A stretch of 55,904 nucleotides of DNA from Tetmemena sp. SeJ-2015 (Eukaryota > Ciliophora > Spirotrichea > Sporadotrichida > Oxytrichidae): positions 1 through 55,904 of the forward strand of contig JAJKFJ010022689.1 in assembly GCA_027382625.1 (NCBI GenBank), read 5' to 3'. The notes below the pieces were generated by a model that saw nothing but the letters and a program-made list of their open reading frames with translations, was not told where the DNA came from and did no database searches. A program made the position numbers and the translations under genes. Shown piece after piece: positions 47,948 to 55,904 of this stretch; within the stretch, counting starts at the first letter, position 1, and every line of letters starts with the position of its first letter.

Positions 47948-48893
47948 ATGGAACCAAGGACTACTTAAGACTAACAGCAACCTCAGGGCCGCAGCTCACT
48001 CACTCTCTCACCCATCTCACTCATGATCGGTGGCATAGGAGGTCCAACTTCGCATACTCATGATGGGTCTTTGCCATCCACATCAGGAGGAAGTCACTCA
48101 CCTCACAGCAGCAGTAGTGGAGATCATGGATCCCCAGGAGGGCTCAAACTCAACCTTATTCAGTCATCTTTGGTAGATGATGAAGATGATGAGCAGATGC
48201 TAGCTGCAGCTGAGGATATGGAGTTACTTGAATATTAGCGATCAAGAAGCCCCTCCTAAGATTGACATATAAGAGTTCGAAGAGGATGAAGATACGCTAG
48301 AGTAAAGAGAAGCAGCTAAAAAGCAAAAGAACTAAATGTTTACGCAGGTAAGTCTCTATTTCCCCTTCCATCTCGTAGTACTATGCTAACTTTATAAGTC
48401 AATCACATTATGACAGTCAAGGGCATTGCTTTAAACCTACTCAATGAATCTTAAAAAGGAGAGAATCATTTATGGGTTATTTCCTGCTATTTCATTCTAT
48501 GTTAATTTTCCTGTTATGATGGTTAAAGTCTTTAACTTTTGTGACTTAGTTCTTAAAAATAAGAAATAATAGCATTTGTTGCTTCGTTCTATGAATCGCA
48601 CTTGAAATCAAAGTTAGAGGTGCCTAGGGAGTACACCTTTAGAGGATCTAAAAGAGCACTCTGACGATAACAATTGCTGGACTTGCATCGATGGTAAAAT
48701 CTACAACATTGCTCCCTTTGTTTCAATGCACCCTGGAGGCAAGAAAATTCTGAGGGGAGCAGGAAAAGATGCCACTGAAATGTTTTGTAAGCAAAGTCAT
48801 TATATTCTAACTCCATTTAGACAAATATCATCAAAACACCAAAATTGAAGAATCAGTAGTCGCCTTATTATTTGAAGGCTACCTCAAAAAGTG
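47948..48893 (+). CDS. Cytochrome b5 domain protein
   Basis: ATG 47948, TGA 48891-48893. The N-terminal region is Ser/Gly/His-rich and then acidic (HSSSSGDHGSPGGLKLNL, DDEDDEQMLAAAEDMELL, EEDEDTLEQREAAKKQKNQ). After GTAAGT at 48348 a further exon encodes FVASFYESHLKSKLEDLKEH, SDDNNCWTCIDGKIYNIAPF and VSMHPGGKKILRGAGKDATE, with heme-ligand HPGG, then, after a short intron, YHQNTKIEESVVALLFEGYL. The second heme His is in KYHQN. About 80 residues match the b5 fold, so this is a soluble C-terminal b5 domain with no following membrane anchor. One frame change near 48232 is unexplained, and the exact exon joining between 48348 and 48565 was not resolved. Confidence 0.8.
48621..48645. other. 25-bp IES, pointer TTAGAGG
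   Basis: TTAGAGG at 48614-48620 and 48639-48645. Excision joins ESHLKSKLE to DLKEHSDDNN. Confidence 0.8.
48787..48820 (+). other. 34-bp intron in cytochrome b5 gene
   Basis: GTAAGCAAAG...CCATTTAG. Splicing gives DATEMFYKYHQNTKIEE and restores the b5 fold; no pointer repeat at the ends. Confidence 0.75.
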
Positions 48894-49037
48894 AAACCCA
48901 ACTCATTATATTATAGCAAAGGCAATAAAGACGCTTTAAGAATTAGAATAGACACTTAGCTTTTTAAACCGATATTTTCTCACAAGTTAATTGCTTGATA
49001 AAGGTTAAGTAAATTAAATATTAAAATTAGGATATAA

Positions 49038-49217
49038 ATGTCTCAGCCTAAAACTCAATCGAATAGCAGCGTTTCACCATAACGACAGCCCAATTAGAAT
49101 GAAGCTAATCCTTCATCTTCAAATAAGTCATCTATAAACTATTTTTAAGATGATTTCGCAGTGCTTAATGATTCTGACTTGAAAATGAATGATAAGATTT
49201 TTGAAATTAATTACTGA
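49038..49217 (+). CDS. Small Ser/Asn/Gln-rich protein (59 aa)
   Basis: A single uninterrupted ciliate-code frame, ATG to TGA: MSQPKTQSNSSVSPQRQPNQ at the start, then SINYFQDDFAVLNDSDLKMN and a short tail. It overlaps no other frame and ends 15 bp before the convergent stop of MFAP1. No family recognised. It may be a complete small gene or the first MDS of one whose rest lies elsewhere. Confidence 0.45.
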
Positions 49218-49232
49218 ATTTTGTAAATACTT

Positions 49233-50769
49233 TCATCGCCTTTTACGAACTGACGGCCTCTCCAAAGAATTCATTGCCTTGTAGCCTCCTTATTTAAGTT
49301 GGACTCTAAAGGCTATATTGTCGCTCACTCTATGGGAGGGATCAAAGTTAGTTGTATCTTCATTCGTAAGGTGAGTCCACTTGCTGTTACCTTTCGATCC
49401 CATATCTCCTCTTCTCTTTTGTAGCACTGCAGGAAGAACGCTCTTGTCCATTTTGTCAAAACCAACTGGCATGTTAAAGTCTCTATTCTTAAACAAGTCC
49501 TAGGCGTCGTCTCTATCTTGGAAGAAAGCTCCTTTGTGATAGTACTTCTGCATGAACGAATAAGCAACACCCTCCTTCTTCTCGGTTGCATTAGATCCAA
49601 GTCTCTTATTCTCCTCTTCTCTTTCTGCATCTGTGAGTTGCCTTCTTCTAATTATTTCTCGCTTCTCTAAATCTCTGGCATCTCTTTCATCTCTATCTCG
49701 CTTAATTCTGCGCAGCTCCCTCAGTTTCCATTCCTCATAAGCTGCTTGCGAGTTAAGATAGTCTCGATCTTCAAACTCAGTCTCTTCAAAGGGAAGGTTC
49801 CCATCTGAGTCATAAGCATCCTGAGCTTCATGATCCTTTTGAATTGTATCCTTCAAGATAGACTCAGCCACAAGTTACTTGGTATATACTTTCTTCTCCT
49901 CACGCTTCTTTCTCTCGAAGTCTCGCTCTAACTCCTACTCTTCCTATTATATAAATGGAGAAATATTTCTTAAATAATGTTCTCATAAGATAAGCAATAA
50001 ATCTAATCTCTCTATTACAGAGTATCTCTATCAGCTCTACTCACAAACACAGGTCTCAATAGCTACGCTGGTTCTTATTCTTCCTCCTACCTCTCATTCT
50101 CTGCTTCTTCATCTCCAACTAATTCATCACCGAAAATGCCGTCATCGTCCTCATTAGCTCCTTCAGCAAGTTAAAAGTTTGATTTAGAGAATCCAGCCAC
50201 AGCCTCATTCGCATCCACGATGAAAGGCTAGTCTTCTTCGTCCCCAAACAAACCTTCATCGTCTTCATCGTCAGCCGGATTCAAACAAATAGGTACCTTA
50301 ATTATATAATTCACAAGACTGTCATACTCAAGCAGTTTTTACTTCAGGAGTTCTCTTTTGGTAGCGTCAGTGACTACCAACTCTGCCTTCATGTCTTTGC
50401 TCTGGTCGAACACCACTATCTATAAACATCTATTTAACAGAGTTAAATCTCTTAGACTTGAGCCAACTTCCTCTCTTGCTCTCTCTTTCCTTGATCAGTG
50501 TCGATGATAATAGCTGCAGCATCTGCTGTCAGGCCTTGGTACCTCAAAGCTCCTGTCTACCCTCCTTTCCCGAGATTGCTTCTTTTAAACTCACTCTCAG
50601 CACAGTTTATTACTATAAAAAATGTATTTATAGCACCATCGAGTTCCTAATTAGCCCAGTCTGGCACTATGCCTGCTCTGTATCTCTGCTGAGTGACCTT
50701 CTACTTTTATTCAAACTTGCCCCTGTTAGGATCTCTATTCAAAATACTGTGGGGATCGTTCGCTGACAT
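49233..50769 (-). CDS. MFAP1: Microfibrillar-associated protein 1 homologue (spliceosomal)
   Basis: Minus strand, ATG 50767-50769, TGA 49233-49235. N-terminus MSANDPHSILNRDPNRGKFE and KVTQQRYRAGIVPDWA. Acidic middle (NPADDEDDEGLFGDEED). RPVFVSRADRDTL (about 50040). Charged helix QELERDFERKKREEKKVYTK. Then the conserved core: AAYEEWKLRELRRIKRDRDE, RRQLTDAEREEENKRLG, YSFMQKYYHKGAFFQDRDDA, KWTHLTNEDTTNFD and a basic tail. MFAP1 is a component of the spliceosomal B complex and acts in the nucleus in pre-mRNA splicing. Order and length (about 430 aa) fit the family. Frame or intron gaps lie near 49945-50035, 50290 and 50420, and possibly 50600. Confidence 0.9.
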
Positions 50770-50895
50770 TAATTTCTCAAATTATTAACTTTAATACTAA
50801 TTCTCTTAATAAATCAACTTCAATAATAAGGTTAATTAAAGTCACTTGCTAATCATCATAGAAGCGGACTTATCTTCTTACGAGTGATAAGATGT

Positions 50896-51417
50896 TCAAT
50901 CGTCTCTCATGGCGTGCTTAGAGTGCTTCTTTGACTTTTTGAGTCCACTCTTGGCTGCTCTCTTGGCGGCCTTCTTCATGTCCTAATGGTAAGCCCTGCT
51001 GAGTAGCTTGTTCTTCTTCTTGATGCCCTTGCTCTCCTTCTCTACGAACTTTCCACCAATCATGTCGACATCCATTCCAGAATGATTGTTGTTGTCGTCA
51101 CTGCTCTCTTCTTCAGAGGACATCTTTCTGTGAATACCTTGCTTCTTTGCATGAGATGAACCCAGACTCAAAGCCTTCAGTTGCTTTGCTAGTTCCTTTT
51201 TCTTCTTGGCTTCAGAGCTGACAACTGGAGCAACCTTAGCCTTCTTTGGCTTGACCAAACTGCCTTCTCTGCTTTCCTTCTCAAAATAAATACTACTTAG
51301 ATGCTTCTCCTATCTCTTTTGTGCTCTCTTTATAGCTTCAGCCTCTCTCTGGGCTTCTTGTCTGAGGTGGAACTCGTGTCTCTTCCTTGCGTTTGTCTTG
51401 GAATTTTTCTTCGACAT
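50896..51417 (-). CDS. Lys-rich, probably nucleolar protein
   Basis: Minus strand, ATG 51415-51417, TGA 50896-50898, one frame throughout (about 173 aa). Start MSKKNSKTNARKRHEFHLRQ, then a long basic/charged helix, KPKKAKVAPVVSSEAKKKKE, an acidic-Ser patch with GMDVDMIGGKF and a Lys-rich C-terminus (KKNKLLSRAYHQDMKKAAKR, KSGLKKSKKHAMRDD). The plan (basic N-terminus, acidic MDVD patch, basic tail) resembles small nucleolar/ribosome-biogenesis proteins, but the family is not certain. A short AT-richer stretch encoding SSIYFEKES may be an in-frame insertion. Confidence 0.65.
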
Positions 51418-51529
51418 TTCTCAGCTATTTATCTACTCAATTATAATTTAATACTTAATTCTCCAACTAATTTAGTCAAAGATAATATGACTTTATCTAT
51501 AAGCATATTCAAAATATTAAAAATCGGAT

Positions 51530-54013
51530 TCATTCTTGGTTATGACTCAAAAGCATGTGATTAAGGATCTATCTAGTCTCCTCATTCATTCTGTCTGCGA
51601 TGCTTTAGTTCTTTCTTCTATCCTTGTTTTCGTTCAAGTATTTAGCCATCTCTGTGTACTCCAGTCGGATTACTTTCCCAGTCTTTTGAGACTAGGTATG
51701 TGATTTAATATATACTCAATAGTTTGTGAGTAGATGGGTTTGGTGGGTTTGAAGCCAGGTAGCAGTTGATGTTTTATCATTTCTGCATCCTTGTCTAAGT
51801 TGATAGCTGGTCTTAATCTCAAATAGCGAGGTTCACTAAGAAGTTAAGAAGACTACTGCAAAATTCTATCGCTTTATTATCCTTTAAAATTGACTCTATC
51901 TATTTAGCTGTCATAATTAGATGCTATCTCTTAATTATCCTACCCTAATATTTATGGGTACTTATTCAACTTAGAATTATTAAAATGCAAAGAATGCTTG
52001 GTAGTGAGGGAGCCATACTCCTAGCGAGAACCTTTTAGGGATGGCTGGAAAGGAGAACTATTCTTTTGCTTGTTGTGGTTACTGATAACCACTGTTCTGG
52101 ACTCTATGTTTTTGTCTGCTGGCTTTATTTCTATGGGTGAGAACATATCACTTGTCTCTACTAACTTAAGTCTAAGATTGGGTTTGAGACTGCTCTTTTT
52201 GCTCAGTTGGCTTTCCTTTTACTTCAGACTGCTCTTCACCTACAAATCACTTCCATATCTCATCGCATCCATATCTACACGATATTAAATCATACAATTA
52301 TTTATATAAATTATAATTTCACAATTGAGTCATAAAAATTGTAAACTTAATCACCTTAAAATTAATGATATTAGCTTTCTATGCTGCTACTCCTCTATGA
52401 GGATGGACTTAGGGTATTAAGTCTTTCCTAATTAGCCTTATCAAAATGAGATGAGCTTTTTATTGTATTATCAATTACAATTTCTCCTTTCTCATCTAGC
52501 TATACTTAAGATTTATCCTTTGATCCCGCTTATATTCCTTCACTGTTTATAAAAGGTAAAGTAATTTAATTTAATGATGCACCCTTCTCAAGATACACTT
52601 GATTCATACATAAAATAAAATAAGTTTAAATTATAAATTGATTGAAAAGCTGAGGATTATAAATCTAGGGTAGTATCAAGTTGCTATTTGGAGAGTATTT
52701 GGTGGTAGTAGTTTTCATTGGCAGTTTTTATCTTTGGAGTTAAGGAGTATTTATTAGGTAAGTAAAGTCTTTGCTCGTTAACTAACCTCACTTTAGCATT
52801 TAGTTGCTCTGTCAAAGCCTTTACAGCAGATTTCTGATTTTATTCCGGGCTCTTATCCTCCTGCTTTCCACTCTTCAGCAGTTACGATCTTTAATTAAAA
52901 GGTGTGCTTTAAATTATAGAGCCTTTACCAGATTTATTTGTTGAAGATAAATTTGCCAAGCGCTAAAAAGAATAAAGATAGATTATGCTAGCTTTATTGT
53001 CTTTCACGGTCATTAGATTGATAAGGAACAATCATCCCGTACTTGCTTTAATTAACAGTATGACTCATTAGCAAAGAAGAGTTATTTCCCACAGAATTTT
53101 TTCTCTTTTCTTGACTATCCGACAAAATGCTTTGATCAAATGTTATTTAAGGTAAGGAGAGGTTTTAGCTATGTTTTTTTGTTCCCTCTATGCTTTCTTC
53201 TAGGTTATTATCCACAAGCATTTAAGTAGAGGAATTGAAAATTGGAATAAGCTGATAGTTTTGAAGATACCTACTCCTTAGCTTTGCTAAAAGACTGCTC
53301 TTCTCAATATTAATATCTTTGAGTGTCGGTTGCTTTGCTCCTTACTTAAGCAAATACTAAAATCTTTTGTCTATTCCTGAATTTATTTGGAGATCTTCTC
53401 CGTCAACTTAATTCAACTGTTAATTGATTGAATAGCTCTATAGCTGAGATTAGTCAACAATCTGGAGTCTCGACTCAACTGCCAAATTCTTCTATTTAAA
53501 ATCTTCAAAATTGTCGCTCTATGCCTCTTGTCGAGCAATTTCTAAGGAGCTTTGATCTTATGCAAAGCTTTAATACCCACTTTAATCAAACTCTGACTGA
53601 TTCTTTAATGCTTCCATATTGACTAAAGCATAGTCTACTTTTTTGTGATTTTTGAGTCTAAGAATTTTAGCTTTTAAATCATCCTGTTAATTTTATAGCT
53701 CTGAGGGCGAAGTGTGAATCATAATTGGTTTCCACTGCCCTTCTTTTGGTTTAAGTATTTGTATTTGATTAACTTACTTGAGTAGTTTGTGCATATAATT
53801 GTATGAGTTGGTCTCTTGTCTACTTTGGTAATACTTTTCCATATACTCTCGCTTTCTTTTCTAGGAATCTCTCCTAAACATCAACTCGTCTTCGAAATAT
53901 AATCCCTAATGCTTGTAAGGTCTTAATTACCTTAGCCTGTCTAAGCTCGTAAATTCTTATACAACCTCACCTTTATTATTGCTCTTTCTTTTTAAACGTG
54001 ATAAATATAACAT
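51530..54013 (-). CDS. Long Gln/Ser-rich protein with coiled-coil segments
   Basis: Minus strand, putative ATG 54011-54013, TGA 51530-51532. Segments in order: NNKGEVVQEFTSLDRLRQLR (about 53960), REYMEKYYQSRQETNSYNYM (about 53830), VDYALVNMEALKNQSEFDQS (about 53620), LEIARQEAQSDNFEDFKQKN, VKALTEQLNAKVRLVNEQRL (about 52800), EKGEIVIDNTIKSSSHFDKA (about 52470), LKSSLKQKESQLSKKSSLKP (about 52220), RYLRLRPAINLDKDAEMIKH (about 51810) and a C-terminus GKVIRLEYTEMAKYLNENKD. Dense Gln from TAA/TAG. AT-rich gaps near 52300-52380, 52570-52650, 52960-53180 and 51690-51730 are probable IESs. No domain recognised; likely structural or scaffold. Confidence 0.6.
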
Positions 54014-54497
54014 TACTAAAGTGAAAGGCTTATTATTTATATAATGAAGATTGTTCATTTATTAAACAAAAGCCAAAATATAGAATCTGATTAGTGTTAC
54101 TAATTTAATAAATTTAGAATGTTTATAAGGAATGGCTAATTCCTCATTTTAATGATTTAGCAGTAATCATGCGAATTTAAATATGCTTAAAATAAATAAT
54201 ATTCTTATACAAAGAGCTATTTTAATTTAGATGATAAATTTCATTTACTTTTAAAATAACAAGCTGTTAATACAAAATTCTTTGTAAATTCAAAAAATAT
54301 TTTTGTTTTAAACTTGAAACTTATCATCTTATATATTCTGTAAAGCACTCAAAAAAAATTTAAGAGTCTTAAAAATTGAAAGTGTTTGAGTTTTTCTTTA
54401 AGTCTTTTAATTTAATAAATTTAAATTAGTGATTACTAAAACTGCTAATCTTAAGTAGAATTTGATATTGGCTAGCTCTCTTTTGTAGGAGTAATAC

Positions 54498-55605
54498 TCA
54501 TGATAATTAAATGGATAGTAAAATCTATTTATATTTAATTTAAAATTGGTTTTATAGCAACAGTGGAACTATAAAATTCTTACAAATTTAGCCCAATCCT
54601 AGAGAGCAAAATATATTAAAAAGAGAGATATGAGCAGTATAAGTTTATCCAATTATGAATATTATCGTGTCTCCTAATAAAATTGTATATCTTTAAACTT
54701 ATCGAAGTTCTAGAGAATATTTAAAAATAAAGTCTAATTTTTTGAGTAATTGTTGATCAAGTTGTAATTCAAAGGGCACTAATTAAAGATATTGACCGCA
54801 ATAATTTTACAATCTTAATTAGCTACTTTATTAAAATATTGATTTGAATTAATTCAAAAATATAATTGTTTAATTTTGAGTGAGATTATGTTAATTTTAA
54901 GTTATTGTCTACTCTTAGAATGCGAAGGGATTATGTTATTTGATATTTGAGTGGTTTAAATTATTTGCATTTTACTCTAATTAGCCTACGAATTATAGTG
55001 ATAATGCTTGATCTATGGTTGCTTGTAATGTGCTAAGCTTTGAAAATGTTTGTGGTATTTTAAGATCATTTTTAAGTTATTTAGTTGTTGAATTATAATG
55101 TGGTTAGTTTCTCTTGGACAAGTTTGAATGCTTTAGAGTTTGATTATTTTGAAGAGTAAGCACAATATTTGTAACGTCTAATCTTTCTTAATAGGCCGAG
55201 TACTATGTTTGCTAAAGGTTTTGCTTCTTATCTTAGGAACCACTTCGGATTTAGGGAAGAATAAACTAAGAAACTTATTCTTGATCAGCAATGTTCAAAC
55301 CAGACTCTTCAAAATTATATATTTGCTTTATCGATTTTTCAAATTTATTTAGCTTTAAATTAATCTTCATTCTCCTTAGTTAACAACTGCAACTATTGAT
55401 TGCTTTCTTTTGCCTAGAATATGGTAGATTAGAAAGATGTCTGCTGACCTAGGTCTTAGGATATATTAAGAATGCTTCTCAAACTATTATTGTACCCATT
55501 TCTATTATTACTTGGATTCTTTGCTGCTCCTATCCTACTCTTGCTCAGTTGTCCCTTTAACTTTACCAGCTGGCTTTCATCCTTCTCGAATATCCCATAA
55601 TTTAA
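54498..55605 (-). CDS. Gln/Asn-rich protein, partial or 5' end unresolved
   Basis: Minus strand. Coding character is clear at 55325-55605 (EKDESQLVKLKGQLSKSRIG, SLRSILNISQDLGQQTSF, AKESNQQLQLLTKENEDQF) and 54950-55310 (FEESGLNIADQEQVSQFILP, SKLSTLQATIDQALSLQFVG, QHNPFAFQEQTITQN). A frame without TGA then continues to 54498-54500, but that AT-rich part may be untranslated or IES. No ATG was found at the upstream end, so more MDSs are expected beyond 55605 or elsewhere. No family recognised. Confidence 0.5.
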
Positions 55606-55870
55606 TATCTTAACTAATTTTTATAAGTAACTAAATCATAAATTTACAACTAATTTTTTCTAGTTTAAAATTAATAATATCTTATTTATAGCACTAATCT
55701 ATTGAATCTTACCAAAATTATAGTAAAAGGATTTTAAAAATTAAAACTATAATTTACAATTTAATTAGTTTAATACTTTATTATAGAACTAATTAATATT
55801 TTAAAAATTTGCGAGGAAAAATATAACTATAAGTGTAACATATATCTATAGCTATCTAAGGTTCATTAGC

Positions 55871-55904
55871 ATGGATGCGATGAAGGAAATGTAAAGACTC
55901 AATG
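55871..55904 (+). CDS. Possible gene start cut by the window end
   Basis: ATG 55871 opens MDAMKEMQRLN in ciliate code after a long AT-rich stretch. Too short to judge. Confidence 0.2.

Noticed and set aside
48787..48820. Cytochrome b5 34-bp gap as an IES
   Set aside because: GT..AG ends and no direct repeat in phase; an intron explains it better.
50458..50766. 102-codon plus-strand frame
   Set aside because: Antisense to the MFAP1 N-terminus, whose motifs (QQRYRAGIVPDWA) are on the minus strand.

Overview
This window reads as germline (micronuclear) DNA of a spirotrich ciliate of the Oxytricha/Stylonychia/Tetmemena kind. Two things show it. First, genes stay open only if TAA and TAG are read as glutamine and TGA is the sole stop. 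Second, many reading frames are cut by short AT-rich segments flanked by 2-9 bp direct repeats; removing one repeat plus the segment restores the frame. That is the pointer/IES structure of micronuclear genes before macronuclear development. I could read more than 20 such junctions by eye. No C4A4 telomere arrays are present, as expected for germline rather than nanochromosome sequence.

Layout. 1-2.1 kb: an MT-A70 methyltransferase homologue with a degenerate catalytic motif. 2.2-7.7 kb: germline-limited sequence with a decayed 14-bp minisatellite, a broken DD34E (Tc1/mariner, TBE-like) transposase and short tandem repeats. 7.7-14.5 kb: several alternating-orientation copies of an unidentified GC-richer, intron-containing repeat, two of them forming a 540-bp inverted repeat of about 98-99% identity. 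14.5-17.4 kb: no recognised gene. 17.4-27.8 kb: a membrane protein, an RCC1/coiled-coil gene, a Gln-rich gene and a HELP/WD40 (EML-like) gene, the last heavily split by IESs. 27.8-32.4 kb: coding islands and a Ser/Gln-rich gene. 33-41 kb: the most unusual part. An ankyrin-TKL kinase and an EF-hand protein each have their N-terminal half on the minus strand and their C-terminal half on the plus strand several kb away, in interleaved order; at least one further gene sits between the halves. 41-56 kb: a membrane-anchored JmjC/cupin protein, an Asn/Gln-rich protein, a possible Nup35/53-like protein, a cytochrome b5 protein, the spliceosomal factor MFAP1, a Lys-rich probable nucleolar protein and two long Gln-rich proteins.

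The genes are housekeeping or cytoskeletal/signalling types without an operon-like relation. The biology of interest is germline architecture: scrambling with inversion, very short candidate IESs and a novel repeat family. Conceptual translations were made by hand, so exon, IES and start positions may be off by a few bases. No tRNA, rRNA or CRISPR array was recognised.
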